From positions 54,815,360-54,879,359 of the forward strand of contig CAMZMU010000040.1 in the NCBI GenBank assembly GCA_947311845.1: a DNA stretch of 64,000 nucleotides. Direction: 5' to 3'. Below are positions 1 through 12,169 of the stretch, one piece after another. The DNA is from Poa pratensis (Eukaryota; Streptophyta; Magnoliopsida; Poales; Poaceae). A program made the translations under genes and the position numbers. Every line of letters starts with the position of its first letter. Position 1 is the stretch's first letter. The notes beneath the pieces were generated by a model. It did not search any database, was not told the origin of the DNA, and saw only the letters and a list, made by a program, of their open reading frames with translations.

Positions 1-1597
1 AGGTTCACCATAGCATGTAAGTAAATTTCCACCATGAATGATGCATGGCTTAGATTAGCGGCCCAGGCGTCTCTCTAACCATTTATACAAACTCATTTAA
101 ACTCACTTCATTTCCACATTTATTTCACCCATGGTAAGCATCCATAAACAAAAGTACATGACATCAACTAAATGAGATGAGTGCAATGTTGAAAGCTTGC
201 CATGTGACAGCACATATGAGCTAACTCTCAACCAAAGACATTTGTCAAGCCCACAACATCATAATTTTAATCACAATGGGTCATATTTTATTTATGCAAT
301 GAAAGTAAAGTGTGCATCAAGTTCGAGAGAGCTATATAACCAACTTTTCCCATAACAATCAACAACATAAGCATTTTCATTCAGAGGTATAGATAATAAC
401 AAATATCATGATAAACATACTCGGAATAGCATAAAGCTAATAGGTAGATATGGTGGACTCACTGGAAAAACTTTGGTTGAAGGTGTTGGAAACAAGTTTT
501 TGCTTGTTGGAATTTTTGGGCTAGCAAGAGGGAGAAAGTTGACCATCTAAATGCATGCATGAGTGTCCATAGAACTAACTAATCCATGTTAAAACAAGGT
601 AAAATAACATTTAGCATCAAAACATGAATAAAAGATAGCTCTTGATAAAATACTTGCAAATTATTACTCATTAACAAGCTCATGAATCATGCAATTATAT
701 GTATCTTTTAAAATTAACTCCAACATCCCTTTTCCCAATCTTATAATAGCATCCAACATAATTCAACCCAAATTTCCAGTAGCTCTCTCATATATAAATG
801 ATAGTGTGGTGGTCTCACAAAATCAAACCTAAACAAACAAAAAGACGCTCCAAGTTTATGCGATAAAGTGTTTCGATCGAAAAACAGAAGTTAGACGTGT
901 GCAAACCGAGAGTGTGTAGGTCCAGTGGGGTTGTCTTCACATCCCCAAGCTTATGGTCTTCACCATCCTTGGATAGCTCTTGGTGCATCTCCTCTAATCC
1001 CTGTGAAAAAACTTCAAAACACCGTTTCTCCCATTTCTTTTTCTGTGGGGTGCATTAGTAGTGATAAACAAATAGATTTCTTGCTGCATATAATCCTTAG
1101 ACAAAAATTCATATGAATGTCCAAAAGTGTATAATGTTGTATGCCTACTCATAAACTCAATTGGATCAAAAGATTCATGTTAAAAGTTCTAAGCATGCAT
1201 CAAACAATGGGACATAATCTGTCCAGAAAACAGCAGCAGCTAAACGTATTTTTCTACCCTACTTAACTTTGTCGGAAAATTCCGAAAAAATTCATGCATA
1301 CAGAGGATGAAAATTTCTACAGTTCAAATATGAGCTCATTCGGAGTTACAGAATAGAATTAAAAATCATACCGTGCACAGATTCGTGCAGGAATAAAATC
1401 TCCGAACGCTATAAGCAACTTTTTCATACCAAAATGAGTAAAACTTGGCACTTTATTAAAAATTCCAGAAACTAAACTAAACACTAAGTCTCTTGTTACA
1501 GCAAGAGGACACAAAGAAAATCAAAAATAAAAACAACCGGGTTGCCTCCGTAAAGCGCTTTCTTTATAGCCATATAGCTAGGCTTCTTACTTGATGT

Positions 1598-2035
1598 TTA
1601 TTGTGGACGAAGCTCATGAGGGAGCTTGAACTTTGGTGTGTCCCTCTTCCTTGGGAAGTGTTCCATGCACTTCTTGTGTGGAAACTGAAACTTCACATTC
1701 CCTTCTTTTGAATCAATGATAGCACCTGTAGTACGAAGAAAAGGTCTTCCAAGAATAATTGGACTAGAGGTTTTATTCCCCATATCCATGATTAGAAAAT
1801 CAACAGGCACAAATGTCATATGTAACTCTACCATAACATCACTTACTTTCCCTAAAGCATGTTTAATGGAATCATCAGCAAGTGCAAGTTCAATAGAGCA
1901 TTTTTCAAGATTTTTCAATTCAAGTACTTCATAATTCTTTAGATAAAACAGAGACACTAGATCCTAGATCAAGTATAGCATGGTGTGTCTCTTTTCCAAT
2001 GGTTACTAGGACTTTGGGAATCCATATATCCCCAA
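1598..2035 (-). pseudogene. Gypsy-type aspartic protease, broken
   Basis: This is the retropepsin-like domain that processes the Gag polyprotein. On the minus strand the catalytic motif reads as an ILDLGSS-type D-[LST]-G, near 1960-1985, just before the 119-codon frame at 1598-1957. That frame contains VELHMTFVPVDFLIMDMG and then SSPIILGRPFLRTTGAIID, which matches the flap and ILGRPFL block of plant gypsy proteases. A stop or frame change separates the catalytic motif from the rest, and a stop ends the frame at 1598. No reverse transcriptase follows, which is unusual for an autonomous gypsy element. Confidence 0.75.
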
Positions 2036-2047
2036 GCTTAGGTGGTA

Positions 2048-3403
2048 TCATAGCCTCTTGGTTGTACCTAGCAATCTTTTTTTTAACACATGATTAGCAA
2101 TATAAGAACCAAAACCAGCTTGGTTAACATTAATAGAAGGATCACTTGCAAATTTTTGTAAGATAGATATTAATTCATGCAAGCTACAATTCTCTAAGTC
2201 AAGCAATGGTTCCTTTACTTCACTAAGCATTTTAACTTCCTCTACTTTTCTTTTTCATTACCATAATAGTTTCCTTAGCAATTCTCTCTTGCTCATGAAT
2301 ATGTTCCCAAGATTTATTTATAACCTCTTGACAATATTTAATTGTTTCCTCATGTTTTTGAGCTATAATGGTGTTCTTTAATGAGGAAACTTCCTTAGTG
2401 AGCTGATCTACCCTTTCAAACAAAGAGTCTTGTTTTTCAAACTTAGATATAAATTCCTTATTAAGCTCCTTTTGAGTAGATATAAATGATCTAATGGTGT
2501 TTTCCAAATCACTAGAAACATTACTACTAGTGGCATATTTGTTTGGCACATATGGGGTTTATTATAAGAGTTATAATTGTTGTTACCATACCCATTATTA
2601 CCATAGTTCCTAATGAAGTTGACATCAATATTTTCAGGATTATTACCAACTAGTTCTTGCAAAGGCACATTTTCAATATTTTGTTTATTAATGAAAGCAA
2701 GAATAGTATCCATTTTAGATGACAAATCATTTGTTTCTTCTATGGAGTTCACTTTCTTAGAAGGATTAGGTGCTCTATCAGTATGCCATTGACTATAGTT
2801 TTGCAAAATACTCCAATATGTTCTTAGCTTCTACTATAGTTTTTCCCATAAACGCACCTCAGCAGCAGAATCAAGAATATTTCTAGACATGTAATTTAGA
2901 CCATTGTAAAAAGAGTGTAATATGGTCCATTCGTTGACCCCATGTGATGGACAAGTTCTAAGCATAAGTTTAATCCTATCCCAAGCCATAGCAACATGTT
3001 CATTTTCATTTTGCCTAAAAGAAAGAATGTTGTTTCTATTTTGCAAAATTTTAACAGGAGGATAGTATTTCTTAATGAAAGCTTCTTTTAAATCATCCCA
3101 AGTTTTAATGCTATCAATAGGTAATGAATGCAGCCACTCTTTAGCTTTTCCTCTAAGTGAGAAAGGAAATAACTTCAGTTTTAGAATATCACTTTCCACA
3201 TTTTTAAATTTCTGCATGTCACATATTTCAACAAAATCATGAAGATGCATAGAGGCATCCTCCATAGCACTACCGCCAAATTGTTCCCTAGTTATCAAGT
3301 TCAACAAACTAGGACTTACTTCATAACTATCAGCATTTATCTTAGGTGTGGCAATGGGCCTAGCAATAAATTGATCATTTGGAGTGTTTGTGTAATCACA
3401 CAA
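2048..3403 (-). pseudogene. Ty3/gypsy gag (Retrotrans_gag type), frameshifted
   Basis: Gag packages retrotransposon RNA into virus-like particles. The best-preserved piece is 2834-3403 (189 codons). It has the gag-core features: a GGSAMEDASMHL-type start, LKLFPFSLRGKAKEWL, then WDDLKEAFIKKYYPP. After that the frame changes twice: 2408-2806 carries Asn/Tyr-rich sequence, and 2232-2549 carries a Glu/Lys-rich stretch that looks like a coiled coil. A short frame at 2048-2230 continues towards the protease. The conserved order across three frames shows a decayed gag rather than chance ORFs. No classical CCHC zinc knuckle was recognised. Confidence 0.8.
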
Positions 3404-3643
3404 CTTAGTTCTTTCTCCATTTTAGCAAGTTTTTATGTGTTTTTTAATTTTTTATGCAAAACTGAAAATAAATATGCAAACCGAACAATAGAAAAATAAA
3501 CAAAACAAGATAAATTGCTTTGAAGGTAAAGATGGATAAGATGATGCTCACGTAGGTGCAACCTCCCCAAGCTTAGGTGTTAGCACAAGTTGGTGATGAA
3601 GTTGACTTGGTGAGATATCCTTGGATAAACCTTTCAGCAATGA

Positions 3644-3662
3644 TTCCCCGGCAACGGCGCCA
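3644..3662 (-). other. Primer-binding site of the Athila-like element
   Basis: Read on the minus strand, TGGCGCCGTTGCCGGGGAA lies 11 bases inside the end of the LTR at 3674. It is in the position expected for tRNA priming of minus-strand synthesis. The primer tRNA was not determined. Confidence 0.6.
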
Positions 3663-3673
3663 GAAAACAGTCT

Positions 3674-5402
3674 TGATGGCCCTTCACGTAGTTACCTGCG
3701 TGAAAAGTAAATGGGTTAGGTTGAGACTCCAAGTGCAGAGTGTGTAGTAAGTGGAAGACGTGTTTTCCCACGAGGGGTGACTCGAGGGTTTAATATCGAA
3801 CTCTCGGGGAATCAGTAGTGAAGATTTATCTTTCCTATCCTTCTTTTGGTTACCTACAAAACAAAGTAAATGTTTTGGTCCTCAACCTCACCTAGTGGTT
3901 GTCAAGCACAAGGTGTGAGAATGATATCAAGATAATATGCAATGCAAACAATAAATATATATGGTAAATAAAGGATGGTGGTAGCAATGATAAATGATAT
4001 TTTTGGGTTTTTTATGATGAATGCAAGATGTAAAAGTGTTTTTGTATTTTCGGATTTTTAAATGGCAGAAAATGGAAAAGTGGTAAAAGTGGTTGGAAAG
4101 GTGTTTCTTATGATTAAAAATGGACCGGGGTTCATGGTTTCACAAATGCACTCTCTCTTTAATAAAGTGGTAGACAATGGAACACTAGAGTTGACATATG
4201 AGATTGCAACACAACAGTTTAATGACAAGTTATAATTATATGGGCATCACGTCCTAACATAGAGACCTTTTGGTTATTAGTCTCTCTTATACTCCACCAA
4301 GATGCGAACTAAATCATAACACCTCAGTAATTAAGATAACTCAGAGTATAGCAATAAGTATCATGACATGAAGTTAAAATAAGAACATGCTAGATCTAGT
4401 CATGGAGTAGTGGCAATGGTCACACCCACATCTCCGGTAGCATGGTATTTCTTTTTATCCCTAGTGAGGCAACAAAGTAAGGTAGAGATACCCAAGTGGA
4501 TCGCAGAACTTCTCTCACGTTCACTGCACTAGCCACCCCCCGTTACTCCAACTAATGCACACGTTCCCCCTCACACGCTCTCATAAACATGCTTGATCAT
4601 GACAAGTAAATAAGAACGGGGTACATAATATGCATCTACTTTCATAACTGAAACAAAACCATTGCAATCTCAAACATATATTAACTCATAAAAAGATCCA
4701 CCACAAAGGTATTACATAGATGACCGTAATCATGTTCAGCAGCTCATACGGTACTAATTAGTGAAGCTCGAGAGAGAGAGATACATAAGTTACTTCCACA
4801 AACCCATAGTCCAGAGGTGGACTACTCCCTCTTCATCATGGAGACGGTGGAGAAGTCGTTGGAGAAGATGGAGACCACGCCGGCAGCGCCCCGCCGGAGT
4901 TTTCCCCCTCCAATCTGCAACTCCAGGTCTCTGTTTCGGTGTTTCTGTGTTTCTGCGGCGCTCCTTCCAGAGAACGTCGGGGGACTATTTTTATAGGGGT
5001 TTTAGGTCAAAACGGAGTCGGTGGAGGAAAGATCGACGGCAACGGAGCTCCGAGGGCCAAAAGGGGGGTCCCACCCGTCCAGGTACATGGGCCGCGTGGG
5101 CCCACTCATCTGGGCCCTCGGGCCTCCGCTTGTTTGCTTCCTTCGCTCCCACGCTTTGTTCCTTCCAAAAACTGATGCTCGTAAATTTCCAGGTCATTTG
5201 GACGTCGTTTGGGTCCCTGAAACATTAAAATATAGAAATAGGGTTTTCTGCCTGTGCAGGGTTAATTCCATAAAAAATAGGAAACATATCAAATATTCTC
5301 AAAATCATTATAAAACAGTGATATAACCCTTATACGATGCAAAATATGACTGGAATATAAGTAAAATGATGCAAAGTTCATGTATGCATTTTACATGCAT
5401 CA
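3674..5402 (-). repeat. 5' LTR of the Athila-like element (1,729 bp)
   Basis: The LTR has perfect 5-bp terminal inverted repeats, TGATG at its start (5402 side) and CATCA at its end (3674 side). Its boundaries are confirmed by the related solo LTR at 22409-23681, which has the same ends in the opposite orientation and is flanked by a target-site duplication. Part of it (about 4760-5230) is GC-rich and throws up spurious ORFs. The solo copy is about 456 bp shorter because it lacks the stretch corresponding roughly to 3930-4390 here. Confidence 0.9.
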
Positions 5403-6444
5403 ATCCCCCAATGAGAATGTCTCCAACAACATCGCTTGTTGCCTCATGGCTAAGGCCACCGAGGTATCATCTTCTACCCCTAAGACTATGCCTGAAATAG
5501 ATGATATCACTAGTCTTGCAATTAAGAAAGAACTTGTCGCTTTCGATACCTTTGTGATTAACTTGCAAGGTGAAGCCAAGAAGCATGTTGAGGCTCTCAT
5601 GAGTCAACTTGGTAAGACCGAAGACCTCCTTGAGGTCAAATGTCGAATTGAGAGAGAGGACTCCATCACTATGGCATCTTTGAATGCTTCACTTGATGAA
5701 GAACATGACTATGGGGTTACTCTTGAGGAGAGACTTGAGTCTCTTGATAGTAGTAATGATGAAATAATTGCTAAAATCCTTAAGGAGAGAGACCATGCCA
5801 TTGCCTAGTATAAAGTGATTAAAAAGGAGAAAGCCGAATTTGTGGTTGCTAATGCTAGACTACATGGGGATATAGAGAAGCTTGACAAGGCTCACAAGGC
5901 CTTGGAAAGTGAACACTCTACCCTAGTTAAGTCTCACGAGCAACTACAAACTCAACTTTCTAAATCTAACTCAACTAGTATCTCTACTTCCCCTTGTGAT
6001 CATGCACATGTTATTGAGGAAAAAGCTAGGTTGAAGGTTGAGCTTGCCAAGGCTACTAGTGCCAAAACCTCAATTCCCAAAGGTAAAGAGAAGCTTGTTG
6101 CTCATGTGTTTGAGCAAAAGCAACAAAGAGGGAAGGAGGGTCTTGGTTATGTAGCCAAGGCAAAGAACAAGAAGAGTAACAACAAAGAGAACAAGGCCAA
6201 GCCCGCTCAAGCCAAGACTTCCATTGCGGGTGGTGATGCCACTAGGGGCAAGACCACTCGTAGTGACTTTGAGGGACATGCTAACCCCAACTATATTCTT
6301 TATGCTGATTATTTTGGGGATGTTTATGCAAAATATGTTGGCCCTTATGATGGTTTCATTGCTTATTCTATTTCGGTTCCTAAGACCCTTGTTGCTAACA
6401 AAAGAGGACTCATTGCGAAATGGGTACCTAAATCCAAGCAATGA
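5403..6444 (+). pseudogene. Copia gag polyprotein segment, interrupted by one stop
   Basis: The sequence is open in one frame from the insertion boundary to 6444, except for a TAG at 5806-5808. The first part is acidic and Leu-rich (EERLESLDSSNDEIIAKIL). The second is Lys/Glu-rich and helical, then carries a basic KNKKSNNKENKAKP tract. It ends in DGFIAYSISVPKTLVANKRG and AKWVPK, a signature of grass Sirevirus-type gag just before the protease. The 5' part of gag was cut off by the gypsy insertion at 5402/5403. No complete CCHC zinc knuckle is visible. Confidence 0.75.
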
Positions 6445-6454
6445 TTTCTTGTAG

Positions 6455-7700
6455 GACTATGCTTCCGGTGGGTCTAAATGGGTGGTCGATAGTGGATGCA
6501 CAAGTCATATGACCGGAAGTAAGGAGATCATGACGGAGTTGGGACCAAATATAAATCACTCAACCGTCACTTATGGAGATAAATCAAAAGCTGAGGTAAA
6601 GGGGCTTGGCAAGGTGGTAGTCCCTTGGTTACAACTTAATGTCCGTTCGTGCACTTAATAAGATGAACTTTGATGTCCATTTTACTATTGATATGGTGGT
6701 ACTCTTGAGGAGCAAGACTCTAAAGGTCATGTTCGTTGGATATGTTAAACATGAGTTGTTTGTGGTGGACTTTTCGGGGTCAACCAACACTCAAGCAATA
6801 TGCCTCTTCGGAAAGGCTGACGTGGGGTGGTTGTGGCATCGCCGCTTGTCCCATGTCAATATGAGAACTTTGCAAAGTCTTCACAATGGTGGCCACATTC
6901 TTGGACTAAAAGATAATGTTTCTTTTTCTAGAGATCGTCTTTGTAGGGCTTGTGTTGAAGGAAAGATGCATGATTCTCCCCACTCAAGCAAGACCATCAT
7001 CTCATCAAAGAGGATATTGGAACTTCTTCATGTTGATCTCTTTGGTGTCATTCCTCAACCGAGTCTTGGTGGGAAGAAATATTGTTTTGTGATTGTCGAT
7101 GACTACTTAAGATTTACATGGGTTTATTTCTTCAAGACGAAGAGTGAGACTCAACAAGCCGTCATCGTCTTCTGCAATGAAGTTCAACGTCAACACAATG
7201 TTCCTATATTGGCCATTAGATGTGATAATGGCTCCGAGTTCAAGAACTATACCTTAAATGAATTTCTTAGTGAGGAGGGAATTCGTCATCAATATTCCGC
7301 TGCATATACCCCTCAACAAAATGGTGTAGCCGGAGGAAGAACCGGACTCTCATGGATATGGCAAGGTCCATGTTGGCGGAGTTTAAGTCTCCGCTCTACT
7401 TGTGGTCCGAGGCCATCTCCACGCCGTGTCATTCATCAAACCGGCTCTTCTTCCGCGTTGGACGAAAGGAAACTCCATATGAGATGCTTACGGCAACAAG
7501 CCCAATATTTCCTACTACTGAGTATTTGGTTGTAAGTGTTTCTACAAGATCAAAGGTGTTCGTCTTTCCAAGTTTGAATCTAAACCTTTAGAGGGTATTT
7601 TTGTTGGTTACGGTGCCGAATCTCACACTTATAGAGTCTATGACAAAGCCTCCGGGATTGTTGTAGAATCTTGTAGTGTGAAGTTCGATGAAAATGATGG
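6455..7700 (+). pseudogene. Copia protease and integrase region, frameshifted
   Basis: The protease begins with DYASGGSKWVVDSGCTSHMTG-like sequence near 6455-6515, with the DSG catalytic triad in frame 2. A frame change near 6640 leads to the GAG-pre-integrase and integrase part (6639-7345). This has the zinc-binding HH-CC pattern (WHRRLSHVN, CRACVEGK) and the first two catalytic acids (HVDLFG and RCDNGSEFKNY). A small indel at about 7330-7340 shifts the frame exactly where the third catalytic Glu belongs (PQQNGVA then GG), and the rest of the core resumes in another frame (7352 onwards, MDMARSMLAEF). Integrase from this copy would be inactive. Confidence 0.85.
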
Positions 7701-8099
7701 CTGCCAAGTGGCGCAATTTCATGTTTGTGATGTAGATAATGAGCAACCTCACGAAGCAATCTGGCGGATGGGGGTGGGTTTCTACCGCCCCATTGAGGTC
7801 CATCAAGAGGCAAGCCATGAAGAAACAAGTTCTACACAAGTGGAGCCTCCTACCTCACCACATGAACCCGCTCCAACAAATGAAGCCAATGATGCACCAA
7901 CCCAAGAACAAGTTCAAGACCCTCCTTATGACCAAGATGCCATGCAAGAACCAAGTACTCCTATTGTTGATGCTAGCCAAGGTCAAGACCAAGATCAACC
8001 CCCTCCTTCTATTGTTGAAGATGTGCACAATGATGATCAAGGTCAGTAAGACGATCAAGACGGGGACTCAAATGATCAAGAATCAAGCGATAATTCCTC

Positions 8100-9797
8100 G
8101 CACCAATAAGGATATCGAAACCCGTCGTAAAGCAAGAGTTGCAAGAGACCTAGAATTAAAGAGTCATAAGCTTGAAGCAATTATTGGTGATCTAAATAGC
8201 AAGGTTACCACAAGGGGTCAATTGGCAAGTTTTAGTGAGCATCAAGCACATATCTCCAAGGTGGAACCAAAGAAAGTGTTTGAAACTCTTGAAGACCCGG
8301 ATTGGTTAGAAGCTATGCATGAAGAGCTAAACAACTTCAAGCGCAGCAAAGTGTGGAAACTAGTTGAGAAGCCAAAGGAGTGCCTCAATGTTATAGGCAC
8401 AAAGTGGATATTCAAGAACAAGCAAGATGAACATGGAATGGTTGTGAGGAACAAGGCAAGATTGATTGCACAAGTGTACTCTCAAGTTGAAGGCATTGAT
8501 TTTGGAGAGACTTATGCATCCGTGGCTCGCCTTGAGTTCATCCGTATCCTTCTTGCATATGCATCACATCATAACTTTAAATTGCAACAAATGGATGTGA
8601 AAAGTGCTTTTCTTAATGGTCCTTTAAAGGAGTTGGTATATGTTATGCAACCACCGGGTTTGAGGACCCAAACTTCCCTAACCACGTCTACAAGCTTGAT
8701 AAGGCGCTCTATGGTCTCAAACAAGCACCTCGTGCGTGGTATGAGCACCTAAGAGAGCTATTGCTAGACCGTGGTTTTGAAGTGGGGCAAATCGATCCCA
8801 CCCTCTTTACCAAGAGGGTTAAAGGGGAGCTTTTCATATGCCAACTTTATGTTGATGATATTATCTTTGGCTCATCTAACCAAGCTTTTAATGATAAATT
8901 TTCAAAGCTTATGACCAATAGGTTTGAGATGTCAATGATGGGGGAGTTGAAGTTCTTTCTTGATTTTGAGATCAAGCAATTGAATGAAGGGACTTTCATC
9001 TCTCAAGCCAAATATACCCAAGACATGCTCAAGAGATTCAAGATGCAAGATGCTAAGTATAAACGCTTTCCTATGGATACCAAGTGTCATCTACAACTTA
9101 ACCCAAAGGGTATAGATGTCGATCAAAAGGAATACCGCTCCATGATTGGTTCTTTGCTTTATCTTTGTGCATCTAGACCCGATATTGTGTTGAGTGTAGG
9201 GGTATGTGCAAGGTATCAAGCCGCTCCTAAAGAAAGCCACTTGATGGCGGTCAAGAGAATCCATCGATATTTAGTTCATATCCCAAGGTTTGGTTTGTGG
9301 TATCCCAAGGGCTCATATTTCTCTCTTGCCGACTATACGGACTCGGATTGGGCTGGTGATCATGATGATAGGAAATTGACTTCCGGGGCATGCCAATTCC
9401 TTGGTAGGTCCTTGGTGAGTTGGTCTTCTAAGAAGCAAAATTGTATATCTCTTTCCACCGCCGAAGCGAGTATGTGGCAGCCGCTAGTGCATGCACTCAA
9501 TTGTTATAGATGAGGCAAACTTTAAAGGAATACGATGTCCATTGTGACAAAGTGCCTCTTTTGTGTGACAATGAAAGTGCTATCAAGATTGCTCACAACC
9601 CGGTGCAACATTCAAGAACGAAGCATATTGAGATTCGTCATCATTTTATTCGAGATCATGTTGCCCGAGGAGATATTGAGCTTGGCTATATTCCCACAAA
9701 AGACAACCTTGCCGATATATTCACAAAGCCACTTGATGAAGCAAGATTCACTTATTTGAGGCATGAGCTAAATATCGTGGATTCAAGGAGCTTGACT
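8100..9797 (+). pseudogene. Copia reverse transcriptase and RNase H, broken
   Basis: The RVT_2-type reverse transcriptase starts in the frame of 7739-8752. Blocks include [31 protein letters not shown] and [13 protein letters not shown] 1-nt deletion at about 8662 (in PPG-F) moves the rest into the frame from 8761, which holds the active-site block LYVDDIIFGSSN. The RNase H domain has YTDSDWAGDHDDRKLTSG and SWSSKKQ. It is hit by a 1-nt deletion near 9468 and by a TAG replacing a Trp codon at about 9508-9510, and continues at 9510-9797 (CDNESAI, HIEIRHHFIRD, LADIFTKPL). The order and catalytic motifs make the identification firm. Confidence 0.9.
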
Positions 9798-9834
9798 TGA
9801 TTATCTTGCATACACACCTATATCTTGACTATCT

Positions 9835-11053
9835 CACTACCCGGTGCACCACAGAATTTTTTTTTGAATTTTAAAAAAAGGGCGGCCAGATCTAGATCTG
9901 GATTTTCAAAAAATTCAAAAAAAAACCAAAAATTAAAAAAAAATCAAAAACATCAGAAAAAGAAATAATTTGGAAAACACTAAATATTTGAATTTTTTGA
10001 ACATTTTTAACACTCCAAGCATATCTCAAATGATGACTTCCCGGTAGGTCACCCATCCTCAGATTGCTCCAACCCAAGCACGCTTAACTTCTAAATTCTA
10101 TTCAATTCAACTACACTCATGCTACTCAAGTTTTTATTAATAATATTATCATATCAACCCTCTTAACCCTTGTGTATGTGTATATTTGTGTGTAGTTTAT
10201 GTGTGATATGTGTTTTTAAAAATAAAAAAAAAAAAAACTTGAGAAGGATGTTCAAAAAATCAAAAAAAATTCAAAAAATTCAAAAAATCAAAAAAATCCA
10301 GAAAACTTCAAAAAATCCAAAAAATTGAATTTTTTTTATTTTTTTTATTTTGTAGAAAAAAATCTTCTTTTTGAAATAACTTTTTTTCCTTTTGGAATTT
10401 GAAGGATCTGAGAAAAGTTCACTGGGTAAACCCAAGTGAAATCGAGCTCCAATTTTTCTCTAGTTTTTTTGATATATTAAACGCATTTTTTCGACATCGT
10501 ATGCAAAAGTTATGGCCGTTCAAAAAAATTTCCCTGTTTTTTGCAAAAAAGGTCAAAATTCATATTTCAAAATTTCTATACCAACTAGACACTAAAAACT
10601 AACTATATCTTAAAGGATTTTATTTTTTAAGGTTTTATCATTTTCGTTTCTTTTTGAAAAACTGAAAAGGCGATCCACGCGGGGGGGGGGGGGGGGTGGG
10701 TGGGATCTGATTTTTAAAAAAAATTCTGTGGCGCATGGGGCATGGTGCGCCACAGAAGCATGCGCCACAGAATTTGCCTTTCTGTGGCGCCTCCCAACCC
10801 ATGCGCCACAGAAAGGTCAAATTCTGTGGCGCATCTGGCCCATGCGCCACAGAAAAGTCACCTTCTGTGGCGCACCATGCTGCGTGCGCCACAGAAAGTA
10901 GGCATTCAGTGGCGCATGGGACCTCCATGCGCCACAATGTGAAACTTTCTGTGGCGCACCAGCTTAGGTGCGCCACAGAATCTTTTTTGTGGCGCACGGC
11001 TCAATGGTGCGCCACAAAATGTGGATCCATAGAAAGGCAGTTTTCTAGTAGTG
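9835..11053 (+). mobile_element. Small non-autonomous CACTA (En/Spm-type) transposon
   Basis: The right end is TTTTCTAGTAGTG (11041-11053), the complement of the common plant CACTA terminus CACTACTAGAAAA. The left end is CACTAC at 9835. Both sides carry the 3-bp duplication TCT (9832-9834 and 11054-11056), as expected for CACTA elements. The subterminal region 10725-11020 has about seven inverted pairs of TGTGGCGC/GCGCCACA, typical transposase-binding subterminal repeats. A related GGTGCACCACAG lies just inside the left end. The interior is A/T homopolymer-rich with a G tract near 10681-10696 and no transposase. TIR similarity beyond the first six bases is poor, so the left boundary is less certain. 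Confidence 0.75.
10725..11020. repeat. CACTA subterminal TGTGGCGC/GCGCCACA inverted-repeat array
   Basis: About seven to eight hairpin-forming pairs occur every 30-45 bp. Each has CTGTGGCGCA or a close variant facing TGCGCCACAG over a 6-12 bp variable loop. These are the likely binding sites for a trans-acting CACTA transposase. The chance ORFs on both strands here are by-products of the repeat. Confidence 0.8.
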
Positions 11054-11534
11054 TCTATTTGGTTTAGGTATAGGCATGGACATAGGGGGTGCGGTCCTAA
11101 TTCATTGGACTATCCCTCCCCCCCATTATGCCGATAGTAAGAACTCATTTGCATCTCTATTTTCATTTCATTAATTGTGAGCTTAAAATGACGAGTAGTG
11201 GTAGTGAACCCAAGATATATCTTCGCGGTGTCACGCCGCATACAGTCATACATGGTGGCCCAGGCGACCGCCCTCTTCTTCGTGAAGAGTCGGTTATTAT
11301 TTGGTTCTTCGTTGAAAATCATTTGAAATCTTTTTGCCCTATTGTTTTTATGGAAAACACACTCAAGTTTGGCATTTCTTGTTTGATTCTTGCAAGTTTG
11401 AGTGTGAAGTACCATTATCAGTTTGGCTTTCTTTTATCCCAAGCCCATCTTACCTAAAAACATGTATATCTTTTGCACACAAGTCTTGTTTTCAATACTA
11501 CGGAGAAAGGGTTCAGCAGGCTGGAATTTCCTGC

Positions 11535-11625
11535 TGACCGGATTATCCGGTCCAGGACTCGGTCGGAATATCCGGTATAACCGGAATATCCGATCCAAGT
11601 CAGCACCGGAATATCCGGTCGGGCG
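11535..11625. repeat. Sirevirus CCGG-cored palindrome cluster upstream of the extra ORF
   Basis: Several copies of the palindrome ACCGGAATATCCGGT and close variants (CCGGATTATCCGG) lie within about 90 bp, with two more near 12030-12070. The same palindromes recur in the 3' LTR of this element (14341-14660). Palindromic repeats with a CCGG core are described as conserved non-coding motifs of Sireviruses. A regulatory role is inferred. Confidence 0.75.
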
Positions 11626-12169
11626 GTTTGTTGCACAAATACACATGAGCGTCGAGGTGAAGGACTCATTCGAGTTCTTTCTCCACCCCCGACCTCCTCT
11701 CTCCTCCCGCGCCGCCGCCTGCCGTCCCCGCGCCGCCCCGGCGACTCCGGCCGTCCCCAACTCCGGACCTTGGCCGGATTTGGTGCTCCTCCTTCCCGGG
11801 AACTCCTTCCTCCAAGCATTTTCCTCAATGGATGAGGGTAACTTCCTATTTCTCAAACCCTAGGTGTTCTTCACCTAGTTTCTAATTTGAAGTTATTTGT
11901 GCTGATTCCTTGAGGGTAGTAGTTCCCCTTGCCATTCCCTCCATATTAGAAACTCTAGGCTAGCATTCCTTCGAGTTGATCTACTTTTAGACCTAGGATT
12001 TGAATCAGATTTTTGCTGAAAAATCCCGACCGGATAATCCGGTTCTGGTTGGACCGGATATTCCGGTTCCTCCAGTTTTGTTCAGTAAAGCTATGATTTG
12101 CCTAAGTTTCAGTAGCATCAACTTAGGGCTGCTCTCCCAGTGTCTCTAGTATCTTCTTTGTAACTTGAC

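Larger units (their letters stand above)
1..5402 (-). mobile_element. Athila-like Ty3/gypsy element, 5' LTR plus gag-protease, continues left of window
   Basis: The element reads right to left. Its 5' LTR is 3674-5402, the primer-binding site follows at about 3644-3662, then come gag and an aspartic protease. Bases 1-1597 are AT-rich and hold no reverse transcriptase, RNase H or integrase that I can see, so this copy appears to be a gag-protease-only derivative or to have lost pol. The outer LTR edge at 5402/5403 abuts copia gag sequence directly, so this element inserted into the copia element. The 3' LTR lies left of the window. The Athila-like assignment rests on the style of the gag and protease and is a family inference. 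All reading frames are broken. Confidence 0.8.

Noticed and set aside
4761..5326. ORFs within the Athila-like LTR and their copies at 22483-23045
   Set aside because: They lie in a GC-rich part of an LTR; the two copies show the same chance frames in opposite orientation.
10725..11020. Regularly spaced repeats that could suggest a CRISPR-like array
   Set aside because: The units are inverted pairs with short variable loops, lie at a CACTA end, and the sequence is a plant nuclear genome.
10735..11067. Overlapping 66-119-codon ORFs on both strands with CATEK/WRMG-type repeats
   Set aside because: They are translations of the TGTGGCGC inverted-repeat array of the CACTA element, open on both strands because of the repeat, with no protein domain.
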